Positions 47,964 to 56,367 of a DNA stretch of 64,000 bases are shown in pieces; the first letter of the stretch is position 1; the number at the start of each line of letters is the position of its first letter. A model generated the notes under the pieces. It searched no databases. It saw only the letters and a list, made by a program, of their open reading frames with translations, and was not told the DNA's origin. This stretch comes from Spirochaetia bacterium (GTDB taxonomy: Bacteria > Spirochaetota > UBA4802 > UBA5550): NCBI GenBank assembly GCA_009885955.1, contig VFJS01000055.1, positions 1 through 64,000 of the forward strand, given 5' to 3'. The translations under genes were made by a program, and so were the position numbers.

Positions 47964-47992
47964 TTGATAATATTTTATTTTAGATGTAGAAT
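47964..47992 (+). promoter_or_regulatory. Candidate promoter of exbB-exbD-tonB
   Basis: TTGATA, 17 bases, TAGAAT, five of six matches in each box. The start would fall at about 47999, right at the AAGGAG ribosome-binding site, leaving an unusually short leader. Confidence 0.45.
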
Positions 47993-48009
47993 ACTTCAAG
48001 GAGCATATG

Positions 48010-48816
48010 ATGATACCGTTTATGAAAAAATATTTCAACCGCCCAATTGGCGCCGCGCTGATAATTCTCCTGATAGGTGCTGCAGGTACATTATCCATAT
48101 CAGCCCAGACCGATCCTTCAGCCCAGGTGAAAAAAGTTGCTGAAAAGAGTGACGCCCCGGACTCGTCTGGTGCCGATTCCGGATCCTACCTGGCAGAAGC
48201 CGGGAAGTTCAAAATTGGAACAGATCCCACATTCTGGATCCTCCTCCTCCTGTTCAACTTTGCCCTGGCAGTTACCATAGAGCGCATCTGGATCTTCCGG
48301 AAAAACAGGGGAAAGAATGCCGAGCTTGTCCAGCTTCTGACGGAAAAAATTCCAAATGGGGGTTCGGACATCGACGGGCTGAGCGGGATGATAAGCAGGG
48401 GCTACGGGATGGAAGGGCGCGTGGCTTCAGTCACTCTCAAGGGATGGAAATACGGAATAGATGCCATGAAAGAATATGCCGGCTCTTCAATGTTAGCAGA
48501 GAAGAGGAACCTGGAAAGGAGGCTTGTTGTCCTCTCCACCCTTGGGAATAACACACCGTTTATCGGGCTACTGGGAACGGTCCTCGGAATCATGAAAGCC
48601 TTCAGGGACCTTGCCTACATGGGCGATGCCGGGCCTGCCGTGGTCATGAAAGGCATCTCGGAAGCGCTTGTAGCTACTGCACTTGGGCTTGGAGTGGCGA
48701 TACCGTGCGTCATCGCTTTCAACGTGCTTTCAAGAATCGTAAAAGACAAGCTCTCCTCGGCAGAGGAGATATCGACCCTCCTCCGGGCGCTGCGGCTGAC
48801 AACAGAAAAATCATAA
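48010..48816 (+). CDS. MotA/TolQ/ExbB proton channel family protein
   Basis: 268 residues. Two adjacent ATGs exist; the second is six bases from AAGGAG and is preferred. An N-terminal signal-like helix ends near SAQ, followed by a Ser/Ala/Asp-rich periplasmic stretch (residues about 36-66). The ExbB core then has a helix in DPTFWILLLLFNFALAVTIERIWIF, a long cytoplasmic loop, and two closing helices with LSTLGNNTPFIGLLGTVLGIMKAF and ALVATALGLGVAIPCVIAFNVL. Together with ExbD it should use the proton gradient to energise an outer-membrane process. First of a three-gene operon, followed after 11 bases by exbD. TolQ or AglR-like roles cannot be excluded. Confidence 0.92.
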   Translation: MIPFMKKYFNRPIGAALIILLIGAAGTLSISAQTDPSAQVKKVAEKSDAPDSSGADSGSYLAEAGKFKIGTDPTFWILLLLFNFALAVTIERIWIFRKNRGKNAELVQLLTEKIPNGGSDIDGLSGMISRGYGMEGRVASVTLKGWKYGIDAMKEYAGSSMLAEKRNLERRLVVLSTLGNNTPFIGLLGTVLGIMKAFRDLAYMGDAGPAVVMKGISEALVATALGLGVAIPCVIAFNVLSRIVKDKLSSAEEISTLLRALRLTTEKS

Positions 48817-48827
48817 AGGAGGCCCCC

Positions 48828-49250
48828 ATGTCATCACAGATGCAGGAAGATGAAGACGCGATAAGCGGCATAAATGTAACACCCCTTGTGGATATCATGC
48901 TTGTACTTGTCATCATACTCATGGTGACAGCGGAATTCACAAGATACCATACTGTTCCTGTGCAGCTCCCGAAGATCAATGCCGTTGCAGTGAAAAACGA
49001 ACCGCAGAAAGTAAGCCTTACCCTTAAAAATGACGAGACCCTCTGGTGGAATGACAAGAGGGTTGAGGATCCGGGCCAGCTCTTCTCCATGCTCGTATCG
49101 GCGAAGTCGGTCCAGCGTGATATTGCCGTAATTCTCAGGGCCGAAGGGACAATGGAATATACGAAAATACTTAAAATACTGGACCAGGTGAAGATGGCAG
49201 GCATCTCAAAGGTGGGCCTTGCTGTTGACGCGGTAAAAAAAATTCAATGA
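48828..49250 (+). CDS. ExbD/TolR family biopolymer transport protein
   Basis: 140 residues. The start at MSSQMQEDED follows AAGGAGG seven bases upstream; the track's longer start lies inside exbB. One N-terminal transmembrane helix contains the key Asp in NVTPLVDIMLVLVIILMVTA, the proton-carrying residue of the family. The periplasmic domain ends in KILDQVKMAGISKVGLAVD, the usual ExbD/TolR C terminus. Middle gene of the operon, nine bases before the TonB-like gene. Confidence 0.93.
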   Translation: MSSQMQEDEDAISGINVTPLVDIMLVLVIILMVTAEFTRYHTVPVQLPKINAVAVKNEPQKVSLTLKNDETLWWNDKRVEDPGQLFSMLVSAKSVQRDIAVILRAEGTMEYTKILKILDQVKMAGISKVGLAVDAVKKIQ

Positions 49251-49259
49251 CAGGCTGCC

Positions 49260-50048
49260 ATGAGTAAAAAACCCACAGGGGCTGATTTATCGGAATATTC
49301 CAGCGGCGGGACAATTCCCGAAGGGATACTGACCAAAGAGGGCAGCTTCATCCTGCCGGGAATCAGCAACAGTTTCATGTTATCCGATTATTCGGGATTC
49401 CGGAGAAGGAACCGGCACCTGTTTCTTTTTTTTATACTCCTCATATTGGAATTATTACTTCTCTTCACTGACTTTGAACTCATCGGATTCGGAGGCGGCG
49501 GAGGAGGCATATATGATATGTCGAAAATAGGCCTGGACATGGGCGGATTCGTCAGCCGCAGGCGCGGCGTTGAGATCATAGAGATTGATGAAATCTTCGG
49601 AAACCTCTACGTTGAGGATAAAAAAAAATTACTGGATAACACCAGGTCCCTGCCGGCCGGGGACTATGCCGACGGCGATGATTACGGCGACGGCTCAGGC
49701 GGCGGATTCGGCGGGGCAATTGACCTGGGCTTCAGGCCCGATATAAGGCCTCCAAGGCTTGTAACCAGTTTAAGGAAGATATACCCGCAGGGCGCCAAGG
49801 AGATGAACGTGGAGGCGAAGATGATGCTGGAAGTGGTTATCAATACCGACGGCGTTGTAAAGCGGGTGCATGTCACAGGCATACGGCTTTCAAAGGAGCT
49901 GCCAAAAGCCATTTCAGATACGCTCATAAGGGATTTCTCAGCAGCAGCCAGGCAGATAGTCCTGGGTGCGCAGTTTACTCCTGCCATCATAAACGGAAAG
50001 CCGGCCATGGTGAAAATGGAATCTCCGCTTAACTTTGTGCTTGAATAG
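49260..50048 (+). CDS. TonB-like energy transducer, glycine-rich
   Basis: 262 residues. About 50 mostly polar residues precede the single transmembrane helix (HLFLFFILLILELLLLFTDFEL, residues about 52-73); most TonB proteins have a far shorter cytoplasmic end. The periplasmic linker is Gly/Asp-rich (GFGGGGGGIYD; DGDDYGDGSGGGFGG) instead of Pro-rich. The C-terminal 100 residues resemble TonB/AgmX C-terminal domains: LRKIYPQGAKEMNVEAKMMLEVVINTDGVV and FTPAIINGKPAMVKMESPLNF. Position directly after exbB-exbD supports a transducer role. No TonB-dependent receptor is seen in the window, so its outer-membrane partner is unknown. Confidence 0.8.
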   Translation: MSKKPTGADLSEYSSGGTIPEGILTKEGSFILPGISNSFMLSDYSGFRRRNRHLFLFFILLILELLLLFTDFELIGFGGGGGGIYDMSKIGLDMGGFVSRRRGVEIIEIDEIFGNLYVEDKKKLLDNTRSLPAGDYADGDDYGDGSGGGFGGAIDLGFRPDIRPPRLVTSLRKIYPQGAKEMNVEAKMMLEVVINTDGVVKRVHVTGIRLSKELPKAISDTLIRDFSAAARQIVLGAQFTPAIINGKPAMVKMESPLNFVLE

Positions 50049-50094
50049 AAAAGGGGCTGGGGGGATTTCCTCAAAAAAAATGGATCTTATAATA

Positions 50095-50123
50095 TTGACT
50101 TTTATCCTTTTTATATATATAAT
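50095..50123 (+). promoter_or_regulatory. Promoter of the 50.2 kb exported protein gene
   Basis: TTGACT, 17 bases, TATAAT: a near-consensus sigma70-type promoter about 100 bases before the ATG at 50231. One of the best matches in the window. Confidence 0.65.
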
Positions 50124-50230
50124 CCATTATAAATAGGCTTGATGATTTTCTCTATCGAGCTCACCGTCTTTCAGATCCCGTAATAGGATATGAAATGATG
50201 AAAATTTAATTAATCCAAGGAGAAAGACCG

Positions 50231-50869
50231 ATGAAAAGATTTCTGTTTTTATTGATCATGTGTATAGGATTTTCTGCTATAGTATCAGCAGAAATCCCCA
50301 TGAGGGATGCGAAAGAGGTCCCGGATGTTGGGGCAAGCCTGGTTCCCAACTATATAGTTTTCCCGAAAGAAGAACCTGCAGGCGACCATAATGTGAGCAA
50401 TGCCCCTGAGTGCGACATCAAGGCAGTCACAGCCGCGAACGACAAAAAAAGGCTCCGCATCGGCATTGTGCTGAATAATTCCATAACCTTTAAGGTACAG
50501 GTGGTCTATGGCATTAAACTCATATATTCAGGGGGGACAGAGGAATGGTTTGTATATAATGTTCTGAAAAAAGAACTGATGTATATAAAGAAAAAGAACG
50601 AAAAAACAGAAAAAACAGAGGTCATTGTCCAGAAGAAGGATTCTGACTATGCATTTATAACAGGGCAGACATTCACTGACGGAAAAAAAATAGATAACTC
50701 TGTTGTCACTCTCCTCCTGGATAAGGACAAACATATCGACAAAACCAGTATCGGAAAACAGCTCTTCCTGACAGTCCAGGTCTTTTCCGGTTACATGAAA
50801 GCTGAAAATGAAGAAGAGATCGGAGATGCCGATGAAACCATACAGGTGAAAATGCGTTTTATAAGATAA
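50231..50869 (+). CDS. Exported protein, unknown function
   Basis: 212 residues. AAGGAGAAAGACCG precedes the ATG. A signal peptide (MKRFLFLLIMCIGFSAIVSA) ends at residue 20. The mature part is mixed beta/charged, with a Lys/Glu-rich stretch (KKKNEKTEKTEVIVQKKD) in the middle and an acidic-then-basic end. I recognise no domain. Followed by a terminator-like hairpin, so probably monocistronic. Its neighbours are the TonB-like operon and beta-barrel genes. Confidence 0.7.
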   Translation: MKRFLFLLIMCIGFSAIVSAEIPMRDAKEVPDVGASLVPNYIVFPKEEPAGDHNVSNAPECDIKAVTAANDKKRLRIGIVLNNSITFKVQVVYGIKLIYSGGTEEWFVYNVLKKELMYIKKKNEKTEKTEVIVQKKDSDYAFITGQTFTDGKKIDNSVVTLLLDKDKHIDKTSIGKQLFLTVQVFSGYMKAENEEEIGDADETIQVKMRFIR

Positions 50870-50890
50870 GGGCATTTTCAGACAGATTAA

Positions 50891-50933
50891 ATTACCAGGG
50901 TGCCGGATACCTGTGTTCTGCCGCCCTGGTAAT
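50891..50933 (+). terminator. Hairpin terminator after the 50.2 kb gene
   Basis: ATTACCAGGG and CCCTGGTAAT form a perfect 10-bp stem with a 23-base loop; the tail CTATTTATATAG is only partly T-rich. Located 22 bases after the stop codon. Confidence 0.55.
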
Positions 50934-50968
50934 CTATTTATATAGTCATCCTGCCCGGAATATTCTGC

Positions 50969-50997
50969 TTGACTTCCTGCATCAGTACCGGTTTAAT
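50969..50997 (+). promoter_or_regulatory. Promoter of the 51.1 kb beta-barrel gene
   Basis: TTGACT, 17 bases, TTTAAT, five of six matches at each box. About 85 bases before the ATG at 51083. Confidence 0.55.
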
Positions 50998-51082
50998 CAA
51001 TCAGGCTGTATGGCGCTGTTATATCTAACGAATAAGTATGTCATAACAGCACAATAAAATTAAATGGCCCGATTTGATTCCA

Positions 51083-51715
51083 ATGAAACATAAATTTTTA
51101 TCAGCCCTTATCCTTGCCATTATTCTTCCGCGCACGCTCCATTCAGGCGAGTATATAGGATTAGGAATACATGCGGGCTTTCATAATGACGTTGGAAACA
51201 TGGGGCAGCAGGGAAACAGCGTTATCTATGCAGGCCAGTTCAACGGCATCCTGGGTGTTTCTGCAAAGATAGACCGGGACCCCCTGTTCATCAGAACCGG
51301 GGCAGACAGGTCCATGGTGCTCATGGACGGAGAGGTGAAAGACAACAGCTCCGGGGAGCTGAAAAAAACCAGAATAAGCTATACATCGATCCCTCTTTAC
51401 GCCGGAATAAATTTCAGGATACGGGAGAGGGGAAAATTTTACATGGGCATGGGGCCGGTTTACCTTCTGGGGAACGGGAGCGTACACACCATAGATGAGA
51501 AGGTACAGATACGGGACAAAATCTACTGCCTGGGGTTTATCACCGGTGTACAGCTCCGCGTGGACAATTATATCCAGGTATATGCCGAGTGGGAATATAT
51601 ATCAGCGCGATCTGCGCCGAAAATCAACACAGATCCGGGACAAACCTGGAAGGATTACAGTATTGATTACTCGGGCCACAGGCTCCATCTGGGATTCTCA
51701 TATTTTATATTATAA
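51083..51715 (+). CDS. Putative outer-membrane beta-barrel protein
   Basis: 210 residues. The start is the ATG of MKHKFLSALILAIILPRTLHSG, which gives a normal signal peptide; no strong Shine-Dalgarno is visible. Strands alternate hydrophobic and polar residues (YIGLGIHAGFHNDVG; TRISYTSIPLYAGINFRI; KFYMGMGPVYLLG; YIQVYAEWEYIS) and it ends HRLHLGFSYFIL, an aromatic barrel-closing strand. The layout matches the OMP_b-brl (porin-like) family. First of three similar barrels in a row on this strand. Confidence 0.75.
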   Translation: MKHKFLSALILAIILPRTLHSGEYIGLGIHAGFHNDVGNMGQQGNSVIYAGQFNGILGVSAKIDRDPLFIRTGADRSMVLMDGEVKDNSSGELKKTRISYTSIPLYAGINFRIRERGKFYMGMGPVYLLGNGSVHTIDEKVQIRDKIYCLGFITGVQLRVDNYIQVYAEWEYISARSAPKINTDPGQTWKDYSIDYSGHRLHLGFSYFIL

Positions 51716-51751
51716 AATGTCAGCTGTTCAATTTAAGGAATTAAGGAAGAA

Positions 51752-51874
51752 AATATTAGCTCACGGATTATGAAGGATAAAGACGGATAAGAATGATCAA
51801 TCTGATATTAATGGCACTTATTAAAATTACAACTATCACCCGTGAATAGACCTGTCAATCCGTGAGCAAATATT
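51752..51874. repeat. 123-bp element bounded by 18-bp inverted repeats
   Basis: AATATTAGCTCACGGATT (51752-51769) and AATCCGTGAGCAAATATT (51857-51874) are inverted copies with one mismatch. The inside includes GAAGGATAAAGACGGATAAG. CACGGAT/ACGGATAA strings of this kind are, from memory, dispersed in many bacterial intergenic regions. The element ends 22 bases before the next gene. It is too short for a transposase and could be a miniature mobile element or a large hairpin. Confidence 0.6.
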
Positions 51875-51896
51875 CACTGGTAAGCGGTTATGTGAT

Positions 51897-52649
51897 ATGA
51901 ATATACAAAAAATAATAAAAAGCGCTTTCATCGTGATATTAATTGCGGCTGCCTGCCCGGCTCCCATCTTTGCCTTTGCCGAGAGGTCATGGGCATTCCA
52001 GGCGGGAATGATTCCCGCCATGGGCGGGGGCATGAGCTCCTACGAGCAGTCTGCCCGGATAGGCGTCGATAACGGCATATATGGAATCAACAGGTCGGAA
52101 AAAGGGAAATCGACAAAAAACATCGACCAGCCCGTGGGATTCACGGGAGGCGGTGAATTCAAGCTGGTACTCTTCAACTACTACATGGCCAGGGTTGGAG
52201 CCAATTATTCAAGGAGCATATACGGGGGAACCGGGAAGAGCCTGGACCCTGCGGGCAATATCATGAAGGTGGAATACTCGCTCTGGTACTATGACATCCC
52301 CCTCATGGCCGGCATTTCCATCCCTTTCTGGAAGGACGTACGGATCACCCTGAGCGGAGGGCTGGCCTACGCGAGCGGCACCTACAGCAACAGTTTTAAA
52401 TCGGACGCTGTCAACAGCAAGGCCGCTTTCTCCGGATGGGCGCTGCCGAGGGTCATTTCACTTTCAGGCGAATATTTTATCAATTACGACATTGCCGCCA
52501 CAACGGCAATAAGCTATTATGAAGGCTCAACAAAAGTCATAAAAAACAGGGCTGATTACGCTGTCCTGGACTTTACCGGATACCGTTTTACTTTCGGTGT
52601 TTCATACTATATGGATGCGGACAAATCGGATAGGAAGAAACAGCAATGA
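51897..52649 (+). CDS. Putative outer-membrane beta-barrel protein
   Basis: 250 residues. A signal peptide ends near AFA (residue 27). Gly- and aromatic-rich strands follow (RSWAFQAGMIPAMGGG; GGEFKLVLFNYYMARVGANYSR; YSLWYYDIPLMAGISIPFW; DVRITLSGGLAYASGTYS), with a closing strand YRFTFGVSYYMDAD, so about 10-12 strands are likely. The C terminus extends past the barrel by a short charged tail (KSDRKKQQ). Its stop overlaps the next gene's start (ATGA), so the two barrels are co-translated and may act together. Confidence 0.75.
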   Translation: MNIQKIIKSAFIVILIAAACPAPIFAFAERSWAFQAGMIPAMGGGMSSYEQSARIGVDNGIYGINRSEKGKSTKNIDQPVGFTGGGEFKLVLFNYYMARVGANYSRSIYGGTGKSLDPAGNIMKVEYSLWYYDIPLMAGISIPFWKDVRITLSGGLAYASGTYSNSFKSDAVNSKAAFSGWALPRVISLSGEYFINYDIAATTAISYYEGSTKVIKNRADYAVLDFTGYRFTFGVSYYMDADKSDRKKQQ

Positions 52650-53365
52650 AAACATTACTGATACTGGCAGTATTCTGCATTGCTGCCATTGTACAGGGGC
52701 GGTACGGATATGCAATCGGGGAATTCGGCGTTGGAATCAATGCCGGACTCACCTATGACCCGAATAATGTGGAAGGGATAATTGCCGATTGCAACGAACG
52801 CATGCTTGCATACAGGGAGGCCAACCCGGGCACCAGGGTTACACAGATAGAAAACCAGTATGTCCCGGTGTTCGGCATAAACTTCAGGTATAATTTCAAC
52901 TACATACTTTTCAGAATTGGCGGCCACTATGCCAGATCCCTGAGCGTCAGCAGAGGAACCATATCACAGTCCGGAGTTAAAAATACAATAAAAATAGACA
53001 CCTGGCAGGCATCGGTCCCGGGGACTATTGGCCTCCTTGTGCCGCTGAAGAAAAGGGCTCTTGCATACATAGGGGCCGGATTGAACCTGAACTATGCCTC
53101 CGTGAGCATATCCCAGTCAAAACCCGGAGGGGGATTCATCACCCCTGATGACAGGCGCAACAGGTACAGCGGTACTTTTGGAGGCTACCACTTCCTGGTG
53201 GGATTGGAATTCCCGCTCACCGAACGGTATTCCATAAGCGGCGAGTGGCTCCGCATGATGGGGACCTCGCCCGCAGTCAAAAGCAGCGACACCTCAAACA
53301 GGGCCACCATAAACATGAACAGCGACATTGTAATGTTCGGCGTAAATTACTACATATCGATCTGA
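52646..53365 (+). CDS. Putative outer-membrane beta-barrel protein
   Basis: 239 residues. A signal peptide (MKTLLILAVFCIAAIVQG) ends near GYA. Strands include FGVGINAGLTYDPN, FGINFRYNFNYILFRIGGHYAR, ALAYIGAGLNLNYASVSIS and YHFLVGLEFPLTERYSISGEWLRMM, closing with IVMFGVNYYISI. Clearly the same general design as the preceding barrel, with which it overlaps by four bases. The prepilin peptidase gene follows after three bases, so the three form one operon. Confidence 0.75.
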   Translation: MKTLLILAVFCIAAIVQGRYGYAIGEFGVGINAGLTYDPNNVEGIIADCNERMLAYREANPGTRVTQIENQYVPVFGINFRYNFNYILFRIGGHYARSLSVSRGTISQSGVKNTIKIDTWQASVPGTIGLLVPLKKRALAYIGAGLNLNYASVSISQSKPGGGFITPDDRRNRYSGTFGGYHFLVGLEFPLTERYSISGEWLRMMGTSPAVKSSDTSNRATINMNSDIVMFGVNYYISI

Positions 53366-53368
53366 AAA

Positions 53369-54136
53369 ATGATGGAACTCTCATATATTACGGCCTTTGC
53401 CGCCGGGGCGTATACAGGGAATATTTTCAATGCCGCGATTCTCCATTTCACAGCCGGCACAAACGGGAAGCCTCTGAATAAACTCTTCATGAACCTGGCC
53501 AAATGCCCCTCTTGCGGAAAGATATCAGCCATGGCCTACGGCCTTCCAGTTATCGGCTATTTTATTCTGACGGGAAAGTGCAGGGGCTGCCGCGGGCCCA
53601 TTCCACTGTCAGCTCCCATGGTACAATTCTCCTCGGGGCTGCTCATGGCGTTTACCATGCACCTTTCTGGAATTAATTTTTATTCCCTATCGATTTATTT
53701 CATCATGGCCACTGCCCTTGCCATCGCCGTAATAGACGCCCGGACCATGATAATCCCCGACATTCTGGTTTTATCTTTTTTTATATTTTCACTTTTCCCC
53801 GTGCTGATAAAATTTTCCCTGGGCGAGAGCCTCATGGGCCTTGCTCTCATGTTCGGGTTTTTCATCATCATGATCTTCATATTCCCCGGCTCTTTCGGGG
53901 GCGGAGATTTAAAGTTTGCATCGGCAATCGGTTTTTTTCTCGGCCTGGAACATTCGGTGGTTGCCCTTGAATGCGCGCTTATTTCCGGCGCCCTGACAGG
54001 GATTATTTATGCAATATGGAAAAAAAGCGGCCTCAGGAAAAAAATACCTTTCGGACCTTTTTTATCATTCGGTCTCATAGTATCCCATATCTACGGAAGG
54101 GAATTAATCCTGCTTTATTATAATAAATTTTTCTGA
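53369..54136 (+). CDS. Prepilin peptidase (type IV leader peptidase, A24 family)
   Basis: 255 residues, multi-helix inner-membrane aspartic protease that cleaves and usually methylates type IV pilin-like precursors. The N-terminal domain has the four-cysteine cluster CPSCGK ... CRGCRGPI. The catalytic Asp residues lie in AVIDARTMIIPD and in the GGGDLKF motif (family GxGD). The N-terminal methylase-type domain is short and lacks parts of the usual N-methylase segment. It sits three bases after a beta-barrel gene. No pilin, ATPase or secretin gene is in the window, so its substrates lie elsewhere. Confidence 0.9.
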   Translation: MMELSYITAFAAGAYTGNIFNAAILHFTAGTNGKPLNKLFMNLAKCPSCGKISAMAYGLPVIGYFILTGKCRGCRGPIPLSAPMVQFSSGLLMAFTMHLSGINFYSLSIYFIMATALAIAVIDARTMIIPDILVLSFFIFSLFPVLIKFSLGESLMGLALMFGFFIIMIFIFPGSFGGGDLKFASAIGFFLGLEHSVVALECALISGALTGIIYAIWKKSGLRKKIPFGPFLSFGLIVSHIYGRELILLYYNKFF

Positions 54137-54172
54137 CCTTTTTATGACACCCTGATACTATTTTCATAATCA

Positions 54173-54290
54173 GCCCCCTGTCCCCCTGATGGGGGCACGG
54201 TTCATTTATTTTTTCTTATCATCAATGGTTGCTAATAGCAAATTATCCTAATATTTCTGCATAGATGTCAACTCAAGGGTGACAGGGGGC
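54173..54290. repeat. 118-bp element bounded by 10-bp inverted repeats
   Basis: GCCCCCTGTC (54173-54182) and GACAGGGGGC (54281-54290) are perfect inverted copies. The left end also contains a tight hairpin CCCCC-TGAT-GGGGG (54182-54195). The hairpin may end the prepilin peptidase transcript, although the following T-rich run starts about 10 bases later. The outer length is close to that of the element at 51752. Confidence 0.55.
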
Positions 54291-54440
54291 ATCTTAAAAT
54301 AAATTATTCCGGAATAATTTTCAGAAACTACTCTGAAATTATCAGAAAAAAATTTATAAATATCATAAAATATGTTTGAACAAATAGGTATATCTTTTAT
54401 CTTGATAAAGAGAGATATTCTGATTGGCAGGTTGTTAATA

Positions 54441-56306
54441 ATGTACGATGAAATTCTGGATTTTTCCGGCATAGGGTACTGCCGGTGCAGTACAAACGGG
54501 ATTATCCTCCATATCAACAAAACGGCCTGCATGTTGCTGGCACAGGGTGAAAAACCCTGCCTCCCGTCCGAGGTCAAGGGGATGAATATTAATGATCTTT
54601 ACATTGACTTCAGTATTCTTCTCGAAAAAGCCCGCACACGCGAGCCGGTGAAAAATATACGGCTCCCCGTGAAAGGCAGAAACGGTTTAACAATTGAACT
54701 TGTTTATGACATGATTGTTGACAATTCAGGCGCCATAGAAATGATGTTCAGGGAAACTCCTGAATATGAACATGACGGAAGGAGGGGGATTCATTCAGAG
54801 CTGCAGTTAAAATCGATATTGAACCTTATACCCGATATTGTATACCGGCTCGATTCAGAAGGGAGAATAACCTTCATGAGCGAGAGTATCAATACCTATG
54901 GATACTCCCCCGCAGAACTCATCGGCAGATACATTCTGGATCTCGTCCATCCCGAAGACAGGGGGAGGGCAATATTCCGGGTCAACGAAAGGAGAGCCGG
55001 AGACAGGGCAATAAAATTTTTTGAAATACGAATCGTTACCAAGACCAGCGAGGCTGTCCCGCTGCAGTTTGAAAACACCTCAATTGGAGCCAATCACTAT
55101 TTTTCCGTAAGCGCTGAAGGGATATACCTGGATGGCGGAGACACCCTGAATTTCCTGGGCACACAGGGGATAGCCAGGGACATTACAAAAAAGCGCAACT
55201 CCGAACTGATCATGAAGATGAGTCAGGAGAAATGTTATACCATAACAGACAGTCTCATCGATGGATATTTTGAGATAGACATGGACGGCAGCATCAATTT
55301 TGTCAATACAGCCCTTGCCAGGATACTCGGATATGAAAACAAAAATGAGATCACCGGAAAAAATTTCAAAAATTTTATCGCTCCTGAATATCATGATATC
55401 ATACGGAAAGCATACCATGATGTTTTACATTCCCCCATGAACAACACGATAGTCGATTGGGTCGCCATCACCAGGGACGGAAAAAAACTGAACGTGCAGG
55501 GATCTCTTTCATTCCTCAAAAATGACGACGGCGGCCCGGTGTTTTATATCGGTATCGTCAGGGATCTTACCAATCAAAAAAGACTGGAGGATGATCTTTT
55601 CAGGGCGCGAAAACTTGAGGCAATTGGAATTTTTTCCGGAGGCATAGCCCATGATTACAACAACGCGCTCACCTCTGTCATCGGCAATATAACTCTGGCC
55701 AAGATTGAATTCGGTAAAACCGACAGGAAGCTGTTGGAATTTCTTACTGATGCCGAGGCTGCATCAATCAGGGTTAAGAATCTTACTCAACAGTTAAGCA
55801 ACCTGTCAAAGAGCGGAAAACCGGTCAAACAGGTTATGCCGGTTAAAAAAATACTCATGGATGCCGCAAAGTCGGTACTCAAGGATTTCAAAGGCGAAAC
55901 AGGGATGAATATCCCCGATGATCTCTGGATGGTTGATATAGATGACTACCAGTTTGGCCATGTATTTGAACATATTATTTTAAATGCTCTCGAAGCAGTC
56001 ACCGACACAGGTAGAATTATGATTAAAGCCGGAAACATCCGCATCATCAGACAGCAATCAATGAAGGAGACGATTGTCACAGAAGGTGATTATGTGAAAA
56101 TAACAATATCCGATAACGGAGAAGGCATCCAGAAAGAGATAATAAACAATATTTTCGACCCCTACTATTCCACAAAGGGAGTGAGAAGCGGAATGGGCCT
56201 TGCCATAAGCTATGCCGTAACAAAAAGACATGACGGGTATCTTGATGTACTGTCAAGTCCCGGAAAAGGCTCGGAATTTTATATCTATCTGCCCAGGGCC
56301 CATTAA
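54441..56306 (+). CDS. PAS-domain sensor histidine kinase
   Basis: 621 residues from the ATG of MYDEILDF; the track's earlier ATG at 54372 lacks a ribosome-binding site, so the start is uncertain. Three PAS-like segments are visible: residues about 5-100 (SGIGYCRCSTNGIILHIN), 125-260 (LNLIPDIVYRLDSEGRITFMSES) and 275-390 (SLIDGYFEIDMDGSINFVN). The kinase core has the H-box GGIAHDYNNALTSVIGNI, N-box HIILNALEAV, G1 ISDNGEGI, F-box IFDPYYSTK and G2 GMGLAISYAV. No transmembrane helix or receiver domain is seen, so it is probably cytoplasmic. No response regulator lies nearby. Confidence 0.9.
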   Translation: MYDEILDFSGIGYCRCSTNGIILHINKTACMLLAQGEKPCLPSEVKGMNINDLYIDFSILLEKARTREPVKNIRLPVKGRNGLTIELVYDMIVDNSGAIEMMFRETPEYEHDGRRGIHSELQLKSILNLIPDIVYRLDSEGRITFMSESINTYGYSPAELIGRYILDLVHPEDRGRAIFRVNERRAGDRAIKFFEIRIVTKTSEAVPLQFENTSIGANHYFSVSAEGIYLDGGDTLNFLGTQGIARDITKKRNSELIMKMSQEKCYTITDSLIDGYFEIDMDGSINFVNTALARILGYENKNEITGKNFKNFIAPEYHDIIRKAYHDVLHSPMNNTIVDWVAITRDGKKLNVQGSLSFLKNDDGGPVFYIGIVRDLTNQKRLEDDLFRARKLEAIGIFSGGIAHDYNNALTSVIGNITLAKIEFGKTDRKLLEFLTDAEAASIRVKNLTQQLSNLSKSGKPVKQVMPVKKILMDAAKSVLKDFKGETGMNIPDDLWMVDIDDYQFGHVFEHIILNALEAVTDTGRIMIKAGNIRIIRQQSMKETIVTEGDYVKITISDNGEGIQKEIINNIFDPYYSTKGVRSGMGLAISYAVTKRHDGYLDVLSSPGKGSEFYIYLPRAH

Positions 56307-56367
56307 TAAATCAGCACGCGCACAGGCCGTCTTTTAAGGCCCATATATCAAGTCCGAGGTAACAGCA

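Noticed and set aside
50891-50933. Inverted repeat ATTACCAGGG as a mobile element end
   Set aside because: Its place 22 bases after a stop codon and its size fit a terminator better.
53369-54136. Prepilin peptidase as part of a type IV pilus or type II secretion operon
   Set aside because: No pilin, ATPase, platform or secretin gene is in the window; the neighbours are beta-barrels.
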